From positions 1 through 7,827 of the forward strand of contig JABIQT010000946.1 in assembly GCA_018667995.1 (NCBI GenBank): a DNA stretch of 7,827 nt, in the 5' to 3' direction. Source of the stretch: Candidatus Latescibacterota bacterium. GTDB lineage: Bacteria > JAAXHH01 > JABIQT01. A model generated the notes under the pieces. The model was given only the letters and a program-made list of their open reading frames with translations. It ran no database searches and was not told where the DNA came from. Below, in pieces: positions 1 through 6,701 of the stretch. Made by a program: the position numbers and the translations under genes. Position 1 is the first letter of the stretch. Each line of letters opens with the position of its first letter.

Positions 1-657
1 CAGGGATTCTCGGTAGGCCGCCTTACCAATGACTATGTTGGATGCAGACAGATTAGCAAGAATGGTTGCCCCGGCAAGGGCGGCTCTGGAACTGGGTGGC
101 ACGGGGGTCCAATCATCTTCGCAGATGGTCGGATAGATGATCGCGTCTGGATGACTACCGTGAATCAGGATATCGGTACCGAACGGTACGTCCTGGCCAC
201 AGAGCGATATGCTTTCACACTTCGCTTCACTGGCCTGTGCGAAATACCGCATCTCGTAGAACTCCCGATATTCGGGAAGGTAGGTTTTTGGCGTAACGGA
301 AAGGATGGAACCTCTGAATATCGTGACCGCCGCGTTAAATACAGCTTGGTCGACGGACACCGGCATGCCCACGCTGATTATCATCTCCCAATCGGCGGTC
401 GCGTCCAGAAGTCCCTGTAGCGCTTCGCATGCCGCATCCTGAAGCGCCCTGGAATGAAACAAATCCCCACAGGTGTATCCAGTAAGGCCGAGTTCGGGAG
501 CAACTGCGTAGTTTGCCCCTTTATCAAAAACCGCCTTCAACTGTTCCAGGTGGTTACGAAGGTTCTCCTGCGGATCCGCGACGCGGACCATCGGAACCAC
601 GACTGCTACACGCTGGAATCCGTGATTTCGGACATCCATGAATTCATCAAAAGTCAT
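1..657 (-). CDS. nadE: Glutamine-dependent NAD+ synthetase, N-terminal glutaminase part (partial)
   Basis: The gene reads leftward off the window edge; 219 codons are present and the C-terminal synthetase (PP-loop ATPase) half is missing. The enzyme makes NAD+ from deamido-NAD+ and ATP, with ammonia released from glutamine by this nitrilase-superfamily (CN hydrolase) domain, in the cytosol. The catalytic triad is visible: Glu55 in VAPELGLTGY, Lys124 in PKTYLPEYREFYE, and Cys179 in YPTICEDDW. PPSSRAALAGATILANLSAS (187-206) is also a family hallmark. From memory the sequence follows the Mycobacterium tuberculosis type of NadE closely, including the N-terminal 'HGF-RVA' start. The ATG at 657 is chosen because GGGAG (665-669) lies 7 nt upstream and the residues after it align with the family N-terminus; Met7 is a less likely start. 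A single-domain nitrilase is possible only if the unseen C-terminus lacks the synthetase domain. Confidence 0.93.
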   Translation of the reverse strand, partial: MTFDEFMDVRNHGFQRVAVVVPMVRVADPQENLRNHLEQLKAVFDKGANYAVAPELGLTGYTCGDLFHSRALQDAACEALQGLLDATADWEMIISVGMPVSVDQAVFNAAVTIFRGSILSVTPKTYLPEYREFYEMRYFAQASEAKCESISLCGQDVPFGTDILIHGSHPDAIIYPTICEDDWTPVPPSSRAALAGATILANLSASNIVIGKAAYRESL

Positions 658-664
658 ACAGGTG

Positions 665-669
665 CTCCC
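665..669 (-). promoter_or_regulatory. Ribosome binding site of nadE
   Basis: On the minus strand this reads GGGAG, 7 nt before the ATG at 657. It decides that start over the in-frame Met seven codons in. Confidence 0.6.
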
Positions 670-705
670 GGGTCGGCTTCTCTCGCGCCGATTCGAATCT
701 AATTG

Positions 706-738
706 CTTATAATGAAACGCTATGGTTTCCGGTCACAA
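706..738 (-). promoter_or_regulatory. Possible sigma-70-like promoter of nadE
   Basis: Reading the minus strand, TATAAG (706-711, five of six matches to TATAAT) sits about 50 nt before the nadE start. The nearest -35-like element, TTGTGA (733-738), is 21 nt from TATAAG, or 18 nt from the overlapping CATTAT (709-714). Neither combination is ideal. Support comes from position in an otherwise gene-free stretch and from local AT-richness. The organism's sigma factor preference is unknown. Confidence 0.28.
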
Positions 739-966
739 AATCTAAAAGCATCGCCCAACTGCTGAATGAGCAGAACCTGTAGAGCCACGAAGGCAAGCCA
801 CCGTTCGTCTCGTGTCAATATCTGCTCAATCAATTGGCGTGACGATGCTCCGTACCAGGTAGCCATGCGACGTCAAGCGAGCATAGACGCTTGGATTTGG
901 CCCGTCCAATTGCACACTCTATACTTCCTCTCCAAGGATGCACAACGAGTTTCAGAACCAGTATCA

Positions 967-2646
967 TCAGCCATCGCTATCTGGCTCTACTGGATCCGTC
1001 CGAAGATCCTTTACCACCGATAGAAGTACGCCCATCCGATTCACGGAGGCGACCGTGGGACCCAATACAGATTTGTGGCAATTCACGCGGGTAAAGGCCA
1101 CAAAGAAGTCAGCTTCCTGCGGCGATGGGACGACCTTGAAATTCTCCGGAAGATAGTGAGCCCCGGACAGAAATGGTCCACAGATGTTCACTCGGTATTC
1201 CTTGGTCGAATAACCCTCCGGTTCTGTACGCTCAACGAACGCGAGCATCCGTTCCACCGCTTCCTTGTAAGAATTCGCCCAGTAATCTGTTTCATAGATT
1301 CCATCGGCGCCTGCTAATCCACCTGCAAAGCTATTGTAGTAAACGTACTGATGGGGATGAAGGCGGACGTTAATCCATAATTGAACCGACAATGAGAGCG
1401 CAATCGCCGCGAGCGCCAGGGGCGCTATGCGTGGGCGTGTTCGTTCCGCAAGAAGGACAAGCTGATGTAGCGTGACCCCACTCACCACAGCAATTACAGG
1501 TATGATGAATAGGAAATGTCTAACGGTATCGTAGACAATGGCACCGCTGAGAATAGCGTAGGTTGGCGGGAAGACAATGGCAAATATGAGAAATCCATGC
1601 TGTGACAAGTGCAGTCTGGGAATCGCCGCCGGTCGGGTAACGAGTCGATAGGCACCCAGACCAATACCGAGAAATACGCTCAATAGCATAAGATCCGGTA
1701 GCTTTACAAGTAAATACTGAAAGAGATAATGACGAGGAAGATCGGCCGCTCTTGTGAACGCGCCATCAAAAAGCACGAATCCGTTCCAGAATTGAAATGC
1801 AGAGAAGGCCTTGTATGCCTCATATGGGTTTATCAGAGGATTCTGCTGGGCCCACGGCCAACATAGTAGCATGAGGAAGTAACAGATTCCACCAATGATT
1901 AAGCCTGATTTTACCAGCGGTCCGAAACCTCGGAACGGTCTCTGTTCTGAGGTTTCAGTTGCCGAGAACCAGCTAGGCGCCAGGAAATACAAGGTACCAA
2001 TAAGTCCGAAATACGCAATCCCAAGCACCCCCGGTACGCGAATCCCAGTCATCCAGCCAATGGCCAAACCAAGCTTCAGAGCTTCGCCAAGTGATATCTT
2101 CGGAAGATGCTCGAAATTTCGGATCAGCAGATACACCGTCCAAATATAGCCGGTGGCGAAGGGCGTATCCTTGGGGTTGTTGAACATCATTCCAAAATAG
2201 GTCGGCTCGAGGATAAGAATGAGCGCTGTGATAAGTGCCGCCCGAAAGCCACCGAAGAGGTATCCTAATTTCCAGGCACCAACGATTCCGATCACGCCCG
2301 TCAGCGCGGTAACCAGGTGCCGAGTCTCAAATTCGTCGCCACCGAAAATGGCTACTGCCAGGGCAACTACTGTATCAAACAAACCACCATATATGAGAAA
2401 CGCATTGTCAGCGGTAAACTGTCCATCAGCCGGTACCGGAAAGATGGAGATATCCATTCCACCTGAAAAGTAAGCAAGAATTCCCTCACCATAGGAGTGG
2501 TGATTCGGCTCATCCCATATGATACCATAGTCCCTGTAGACCCACAGTACCGCAACCATTCCTCCGATCAACAGAGCAACGGATAACCATTTGTAAAGTA
2601 TAGAATAAAGAACAGTATCGGATGGGGTACCGGGGCGCAGACTCAT
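967..2646 (-). CDS. Polytopic membrane glycosyltransferase, GT39/ArnT-PMT type (GT-C fold)
   Basis: A 559-residue integral membrane protein expected to transfer a sugar from a polyprenyl-phosphate donor to a lipid, glycan or protein on the outer face of the cytoplasmic membrane. A first hydrophobic helix (about 20-37) is followed by an extracytoplasmic loop with an acidic pair, Asp45-Glu46 in IIWDEPNHHSYGEG, the position of the catalytic acid in GT-C enzymes. Further signatures are TRHLVTALTG (108-117), NNPKDTPFA (156-164), VRHFLFIIP in a late helix and HPHQYVYYN (about 428-436) after the last helix. I count roughly ten or eleven hydrophobic helices, then a soluble C-terminal tail of about 120 residues containing YETDYWANSYKEA. 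The ATG at 2646 has AGGA (2652-2655) 5 nt upstream. It is transcribed divergently from the plus-strand hydrolase. Donor and acceptor cannot be told from sequence; its role may be unrelated to the neighbours. Confidence 0.85.
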   Translation of the reverse strand: MSLRPGTPSDTVLYSILYKWLSVALLIGGMVAVLWVYRDYGIIWDEPNHHSYGEGILAYFSGGMDISIFPVPADGQFTADNAFLIYGGLFDTVVALAVAIFGGDEFETRHLVTALTGVIGIVGAWKLGYLFGGFRAALITALILILEPTYFGMMFNNPKDTPFATGYIWTVYLLIRNFEHLPKISLGEALKLGLAIGWMTGIRVPGVLGIAYFGLIGTLYFLAPSWFSATETSEQRPFRGFGPLVKSGLIIGGICYFLMLLCWPWAQQNPLINPYEAYKAFSAFQFWNGFVLFDGAFTRAADLPRHYLFQYLLVKLPDLMLLSVFLGIGLGAYRLVTRPAAIPRLHLSQHGFLIFAIVFPPTYAILSGAIVYDTVRHFLFIIPVIAVVSGVTLHQLVLLAERTRPRIAPLALAAIALSLSVQLWINVRLHPHQYVYYNSFAGGLAGADGIYETDYWANSYKEAVERMLAFVERTEPEGYSTKEYRVNICGPFLSGAHYLPENFKVVPSPQEADFFVAFTRVNCHKSVLGPTVASVNRMGVLLSVVKDLRTDPVEPDSDG

Positions 2647-2689
2647 GGCTATTCCTGGCAGTTATCTCGCTTGGAAAATACGAAGCAGA

Positions 2690-2718
2690 AAGATAACCGA
2701 GGGCCATTCTCCTATCAA
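2690..2718 (-). promoter_or_regulatory. Candidate promoter of the membrane glycosyltransferase
   Basis: On the minus strand TTGATA (2713-2718, five of six matches to TTGACA) and TATCTT (2690-2695, four of six matches to TATAAT) are spaced by 17 bp. This would start transcription near 2683 and give a leader of about 37 nt before the ATG at 2646. Matches and spacing are good for a housekeeping promoter, but the assignment is by eye. Confidence 0.38.
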
Positions 2719-2746
2719 GGGAAAAGATCCGGTCTACACGTGGCCT

Positions 2747-2780
2747 GAGCCCTCGAATTCTCCCTTGAATTCGAGGGCTC
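2747..2780. repeat. Perfect 14-bp inverted repeat with 6-nt loop between divergent genes
   Basis: GAGCCCTCGAATTC (2747-2760), spacer TCCCTT (2761-2766), then GAATTCGAGGGCTC (2767-2780); all 14 pairs match. It lies between the divergent glycosyltransferase and hydrolase starts. No T-run follows on either strand and no gene converges here, so an intrinsic terminator is unlikely. An operator for a dimeric regulator or a leader hairpin of the plus-strand gene fits better. The loop and adjacent bases TCCCTTGA (2761-2768) are exactly complementary to TCAAGGGA (2715-2722), so a pseudoknot or alternative pairing is possible in a plus-strand transcript that starts upstream. Confidence 0.8.
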
Positions 2781-2793
2781 CGATCATTAATAT
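2765..2793 (+). promoter_or_regulatory. Weak promoter-like pair overlapping the palindrome
   Basis: TTGAAT (2765-2770) and TAATAT (2788-2793) are separated by 17 bp, each with four of six matches to the sigma-70 consensus. The -35 element lies in the right arm of the inverted repeat, which would let a bound regulator block it. If this promoter is real, transcription begins near 2800 and the hydrolase cannot start at the ATG at 2792. Confidence 0.22.
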
Positions 2794-5110
2794 GAGGCTC
2801 GGGTTTTCGATGATGCGATACTTGTCGTCGATTGCTTGCCAAACTCTTGTTTCCCCAGTCCACCCCTACTCGCAAGATCCGGAGCGTAAATTGCGTAAAC
2901 CTGATGCCGTGATCCAGGCATACAACGGCCGTCCCACTGTATTTGTAGACGGAGTCGCACAGTCATTCCCGGGATTCAATCCCAAGAGCGTACGTGAACC
3001 GTTCGAGACCTCGCTGCCTTTCTTCGCAAATCATAAAATGGGTGTCTACATCATTCAGGCTATGATGCAGAACTTCTGGCGTGGTGATGAGATCTTCGAA
3101 AGTCCTTCCGCGCCAGAAGGCGAGTTGCTGTACGATGTGGACGAACAGGCGTCCGCCGTGCTTGCTCAGGACCCTGACGCCTATATTATGGTCAGATTCA
3201 CGCCCAGTCCGCCGATGTCATGGCGGGAGTTGCATCCCCAAGAACTTGTGATCACGGAAGGTCGGACTACCGGCTCCCCTTCACTCGCATCGAATCTGTT
3301 CTGGGAAACCATGTCCCGTGTCTCGGCCGCCATCGTGGCCTATTGCGAATCCTCAGAGTGGGCACATCGACTCATTGGATATACGAATTTTCATGTGACT
3401 GAGGGCACACACATACCGGTGGACCAAGGCTGGTTGTACGATCACAATCCTCTGATGGCGCATTGCTGGCGAAGTCACTTGCGCGAGAAATACCAGTCGG
3501 ACAGCGTCTTCCACGAAGCCTATGGCACGGAGAAATCCTCCCTGGACAGCGCGACAATCCCGACGGACCCTCTCCTGGGGAACGTACCCGAAGTAGCGGA
3601 GTACCTTTATTGGCAAAACAGCCAGGACAACCCGGGGCTCCGTGATTATCTGGAATTGCAGCGTGATTTGTGGCATCAGCGCTTTCGTCAAGTCTGCCTT
3701 GCCATGGTGAAGTCCGTCGACCGGAATGTGATCTTCCTGTACGATGCGCTGAAGCAAACTCAAATGGGATGGAATCTAACCGGCTTCTTCGGCGAACACC
3801 ATTCATGGCGGCCTGCCTATCCAGAGGTATTGGCCGGATCCGGTCACATGAGTGTGGCGTCTCTGTTTGACGCGCCAGGCTGCGACGGCCTGATGACGCC
3901 CTTGGACTATCAGGCAAGAGGCATCGGTGGCGTGTGCGAAGCAGAAGGAATAGCGGACTCATTGATCTTGAGAGGTAAGTACTACTTTGCCGAGATGGAT
4001 CAGCGAACCTCGCCCGTGGGTGACCGGGAATATGGTACGCCGAGAAATAGTGCCGAATTTTCCGCAGTCACCTGGCGTAATTTCGCGGCGGCATGGACAA
4101 GGGGATTCAATGCTTACTGGTTTGACATTGGCGGCGGTTACTACGATACGGACAGTCACCACCAGGTTATTTCACGACAGGTCGCGGCCATAAAGGAGTC
4201 CATACACTGGCCTCACGAGACCATGCCGGGCATCGCTATGATCCTTGATGACACGTCCGTGTTGGAGACAAACGGTGCGGGCAACTACCTCAATGAAGCC
4301 GTGATGTGGGAGCAGAAGATGGGGCTTGCCCGGTGTGGCGTTCCCCACCGAATCTACCTTTTTGATGATCTGACACTCGACAACTTTCCCGATCATCGTG
4401 TTTACTATTTCCCGAACCTGTTCCGTGTAGACGATGAGCGCCTCGAAATATTGAAGGAAAAGGTATTCAGGAACGGCAACGTGGTCCTGTGGGGACCAGG
4501 TTCGGGGATCTCGGACGGCCGGACTACTTCACCAGACCATGCATCAAAACTCACAGGCTTTTCCTTTGACATGCTGCGTCTCAATACACAGAGAAGAATT
4601 ATCCTGACCAACTTCGACCACCCGATTACTGGAGACGTCAGCTCCGATACCATTCTCGGAGGCCCTTTAGCATACGGCCCGGTGTTGTTTCCGACGGACG
4701 GTACTGAGTTGGGCATGGCATTGACCAAATGGCAGGCAAATCAGGTGGGGCTCGCGGTACGGACGTTCGGTAAAGGAACGAGGATGGATGTGTCGGACGA
4801 AACAGTTCTGGGCCATGGCGACTACGCCTCGATCTTCACCACAGCCATACCCATTCCCGCAAATCTATGGCGCGGCATGGCGCGATATGCCGGAGCTCAT
4901 GTCTATTGCAGCGAGAACGATATATTGATGGCAGATCTGAGCCTCGTGGCCCTCCATTCGATGAAGTCCGGCACTAAGACGATCAGACTACCGTCCCGGT
5001 CGAAGGTACACGATATCGTATCAAACACACCGATTTCATCTGCAACTGATGAGATCATTTTTGAGTTAAGCGCTCCTGAGACTCGGATCTTCAGAATTGA
5101 TCAACTCTGA
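2792..5110 (+). CDS. Beta-galactosidase-like glycoside hydrolase (clan GH-A, GH42-related)
   Basis: 772 residues from the ATG at 2792. The TIM-barrel part carries NGRPTVFVDG near the N-terminus, TNFHVTEGTH with Glu204 as candidate acid/base, then DHNPLMAHCWRSHLREKYQS, the GH42-type 'DYSP...WLREKYG' block. YYFAEMDQRTS has Glu401 as candidate nucleophile, and WFDIGGGYYDT follows. A middle domain resembling the GH42 trimerisation domain begins at HETMPGIAMILDD (about 475) and includes FPDHRVYYFPNLFRVDDE. A small C-terminal beta-sandwich ends in PETRIFRI. The substrate is probably a beta-galactoside or related beta-linked sugar; specificity is not readable. The start is uncertain: 2792 has poorly spaced GAGGG, ATGs at 2810 and 2813 are alternatives, and TTG at 2891 has GGAG (2881-2884) exactly 6 nt upstream, giving 739 residues. 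No convincing signal peptide is seen from any of these starts. Catalytic residues are assigned by family pattern, not alignment. Confidence 0.82.
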   Translation: MRLGFSMMRYLSSIACQTLVSPVHPYSQDPERKLRKPDAVIQAYNGRPTVFVDGVAQSFPGFNPKSVREPFETSLPFFANHKMGVYIIQAMMQNFWRGDEIFESPSAPEGELLYDVDEQASAVLAQDPDAYIMVRFTPSPPMSWRELHPQELVITEGRTTGSPSLASNLFWETMSRVSAAIVAYCESSEWAHRLIGYTNFHVTEGTHIPVDQGWLYDHNPLMAHCWRSHLREKYQSDSVFHEAYGTEKSSLDSATIPTDPLLGNVPEVAEYLYWQNSQDNPGLRDYLELQRDLWHQRFRQVCLAMVKSVDRNVIFLYDALKQTQMGWNLTGFFGEHHSWRPAYPEVLAGSGHMSVASLFDAPGCDGLMTPLDYQARGIGGVCEAEGIADSLILRGKYYFAEMDQRTSPVGDREYGTPRNSAEFSAVTWRNFAAAWTRGFNAYWFDIGGGYYDTDSHHQVISRQVAAIKESIHWPHETMPGIAMILDDTSVLETNGAGNYLNEAVMWEQKMGLARCGVPHRIYLFDDLTLDNFPDHRVYYFPNLFRVDDERLEILKEKVFRNGNVVLWGPGSGISDGRTTSPDHASKLTGFSFDMLRLNTQRRIILTNFDHPITGDVSSDTILGGPLAYGPVLFPTDGTELGMALTKWQANQVGLAVRTFGKGTRMDVSDETVLGHGDYASIFTTAIPIPANLWRGMARYAGAHVYCSENDILMADLSLVALHSMKSGTKTIRLPSRSKVHDIVSNTPISSATDEIIFELSAPETRIFRIDQL
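2881..2893 (+). promoter_or_regulatory. Alternative start signal of the hydrolase: GGAG plus TTG
   Basis: GGAG (2881-2884), a 6-nt spacer and an in-frame TTG (2891-2893) give the best-spaced initiation signal near the hydrolase N-terminus. The encoded protein would begin just before KPDAVIQAYNGRPTVF, close to where related proteins become conserved. It competes with the ATGs at 2792, 2810 and 2813. Confidence 0.35.
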
Positions 5111-5357
5111 GATACAAAGACCGCAATCACTTAGTGATCAGATTAGACTGTACCGCGTATCCGGATCCAGCTATTTTGCTCGGCCAGACAGTGTGATAGG
5201 CAGGTTTGATCTATGTGATAGTCTTCACCGTCTTTATATGTTATGTCGCCACAGCAAGCTTGTTGCGGGCCTCACCTACCTATGGCGTGAAAAGAACATC
5301 TGTAGTGTATTGTGGCAACGATGCACGTCCTCGCGTGACAATTTAGAAAGCCCAAAC
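5111..5357. promoter_or_regulatory. Intergenic region upstream of the GH32 gene with operator-like elements
   Basis: A 247-base gap between the two hydrolases. It contains a 13-bp palindrome, ATCACT-T-AGTGAT (5126-5138), just after the upstream stop. It also holds two copies of TGTGATAG (5192-5199 and 5214-5221) exactly 22 bp, about two helical turns, apart. The second copy is part of TGTGA-N6-TCACC (5214-5229), which resembles a CRP/FNR-type half-site pair. AT-rich TATATG/TATGTT (5235-5242) could be a -10 region, but I find no matching -35. The reading frame of the fructosidase stays open across this gap without resembling its family. Confidence 0.35.
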
Positions 5358-6701
5358 ATGTACGATGAACTCCACCGTCCTCAATATCATTTTACGGCTC
5401 GTGAGCACTGGCTGAATGACCCGAACGGCCTCGTGTTTTATGATGGTGAATATCATCTCTTCTTCCAACACAATCCAGATAGTGTGAAATGGGGAAATAT
5501 GACGTGGGGACACGCCGTAAGTCCCGACCTCCTTCACTGGGAACAGTTGGACCACGCACTACTACCCGATGATCTGGGGACCATCTTCTCCGGTTCAGCT
5601 GTCATCGACTGGCAAGATACCTCGGGGCTTCGAACCGGCGATGAAAAGACGATGGTGGCACTTTACACATCGGCAGGGGAACATGCGGCTCTACCAGTGC
5701 CGTTTACGCAAAGTATGGCATATAGCAATGACCGGGGCCGTACATGGACAAAATACGACCAGAACCCTGTCATTGGACATATCCGTGCCCAGAATCGAGA
5801 CCCAAAGGTTATTTGGCACGAACCCTCAGGGCACTGGATCATGGCCCTCTATCTGGACGATAGCGACTATGCCCTGTTCCGGTCCGAAGATCTAACGAAT
5901 TTGCAGCGCACCTGTGGCCTGAATCTCCCTGGTGTCACAGAGTGTCCTGACTTCTTCGAGCTTCCGGTAGACGGTAATTCCGAAGACCGAAGGTGGGTCT
6001 TCTGGGGTTCCTGCGGTGGATACCTGATCGGTGGTTTCGACGGCATCGACTTCGTCCCGGAGACGGACGTCATGCACGCCGAATATGGAAGTAACGGATA
6101 TGCCGCACAGACTTGGAGCGATCTTCCCGCGGCCGACGGCAGACGTATCCAGATTTCATGGATGGCCGATGGTAAATTCCCTTCCATGCCATTTAATCAA
6201 CAGATGTCATTCCCAGTAACTCTTACACTGTCCAGATTCGAAGACGGAATTCGGCTTTGCAGAGCTCCGATAGTGGAACTGGAGCGTCTGCGCACAAGAA
6301 CGTACCTAACGGAGCCTTGCCGACTGTTGCCCGGCAAGAACCTGATCCCGGAGACAATCCATGATCTTCTGGATATCGAGATTAGCGTAGAGCCAGCAAG
6401 CGCCCACGCATTTGGCCTCGTAGTCCGGGGTCACACAATCGAATATGACTGTTTCTCGAAAACCATATCCTGCCTGGGTAAAGAAGCGCCCGTAGTAACC
6501 GGAGACTCAGAGATCACGTTGAGATTCCTTGTGGACCGCACTTCCGTGGAGATTTTCAGTGGCGACGGGCGCATCTCAATGTCGCACTGCTTCCTGCCGG
6601 AGGCTGCCGATGTACCCATTGAGTGCTTCGTCCGCGGCGGCGAACTGCAGATTGTGTCCTTGCGGGTACATGAACTGGCCTCAATATGGAGCACCCCATG
6701 A
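5358..6701 (+). CDS. GH32 beta-fructosidase (levanase/inulinase/invertase type)
   Basis: 447 residues. It hydrolyses terminal beta-fructofuranosyl bonds in sucrose or fructans with retention. The five-bladed propeller carries the three GH32 catalytic motifs: WLNDPNG with nucleophile Asp21, RDPK with transition-state stabiliser Asp148, and TECPDFF with acid/base Glu195. FFQHNP, WGHAVSPDLLHWE, FSGSAV and YAAQTW are further family blocks. The C-terminal beta-sandwich includes LRFLVDRTSVEIFSGDGR. The ATG at 5358 is chosen because RPQYHFTAREHW, the usual family beginning, follows at once, with a weak AGAAAG (5345-5350) 7 nt upstream. The frame stays open to a TTG at 5097, but those extra 87 residues look non-coding. 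With this start there is no signal peptide, so the enzyme would be cytoplasmic and need imported substrate; no transporter lies in the window. Exo-fructanase versus invertase cannot be settled from sequence alone. Its stop overlaps the next start (ATGA). Confidence 0.93.
   Translation: MYDELHRPQYHFTAREHWLNDPNGLVFYDGEYHLFFQHNPDSVKWGNMTWGHAVSPDLLHWEQLDHALLPDDLGTIFSGSAVIDWQDTSGLRTGDEKTMVALYTSAGEHAALPVPFTQSMAYSNDRGRTWTKYDQNPVIGHIRAQNRDPKVIWHEPSGHWIMALYLDDSDYALFRSEDLTNLQRTCGLNLPGVTECPDFFELPVDGNSEDRRWVFWGSCGGYLIGGFDGIDFVPETDVMHAEYGSNGYAAQTWSDLPAADGRRIQISWMADGKFPSMPFNQQMSFPVTLTLSRFEDGIRLCRAPIVELERLRTRTYLTEPCRLLPGKNLIPETIHDLLDIEISVEPASAHAFGLVVRGHTIEYDCFSKTISCLGKEAPVVTGDSEITLRFLVDRTSVEIFSGDGRISMSHCFLPEAADVPIECFVRGGELQIVSLRVHELASIWSTP
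6688..6701 (+). promoter_or_regulatory. Ribosome binding site and ATGA stop-start overlap
   Basis: GGAG (6688-6691) lies inside the last codons of the fructosidase gene, 6 nt before ATG 6698-6700. That ATG shares bases with the fructosidase TGA (6699-6701). This is the classic arrangement for translational coupling and fixes the start of the ABA4-like protein. Confidence 0.65.

Larger units (their letters stand above)
658..966. other. Non-coding gap between the glycosyltransferase and nadE
   Basis: These 309 bases separate two minus-strand genes. I see no credible protein: the plus-strand open frame at 766-1023 is low-complexity in character and runs into the glycosyltransferase antisense. 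I see no tRNA. Two short inverted repeats are present: CAAGCG/CGCTTG (874-879/888-893, 8-nt loop) and CTGCT/AGCAG (759-763/769-773, 5-nt loop). Neither is followed by a T-run on the minus strand, so neither is called a terminator. The nadE-proximal end carries the promoter-like and ribosome-binding elements listed separately. Confidence 0.6.

Noticed and set aside
151-702. Two plus-strand open frames (151-420 and 454-702) as genes
   Set aside because: They are antisense to nadE, whose minus-strand frame has three intact catalytic motifs and a ribosome binding site.
766-1156. Overlapping small plus-strand frames as possible small proteins
   Set aside because: No ribosome binding site or family resemblance, and they run antisense into the glycosyltransferase C-terminus.
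2747-2780. Palindrome as an intrinsic terminator
   Set aside because: No T-run follows on either strand and no gene ends here; both neighbours diverge from it.
2645-2791. N-terminal extension of the hydrolase to the ATG at 2645
   Set aside because: It would overlap the divergent gene's own start codon, leave no room for its own promoter, and encode the palindrome as protein; the residues do not resemble the family.
3353-3962. Long minus-strand frames inside the hydrolase (136 and 196 codons)
   Set aside because: Antisense shadows of a well-supported coding frame, with compositions rich in Arg, Ser and Pro and no family pattern.
5214-5229. A definite CRP binding site
   Set aside because: TGTGA-N6-TCACC matches the enterobacterial consensus well, but the host is unknown and the spacing to a possible -10 region does not fit a standard activator position, so it is kept only as an operator-like motif.
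5097-5357. N-terminal extension of the GH32 enzyme to TTG 5097 or ATG 5238
   Set aside because: The added residues are rich in Cys and Arg, have no signal-peptide shape and no family resemblance, while the conserved GH32 start follows ATG 5358 directly.
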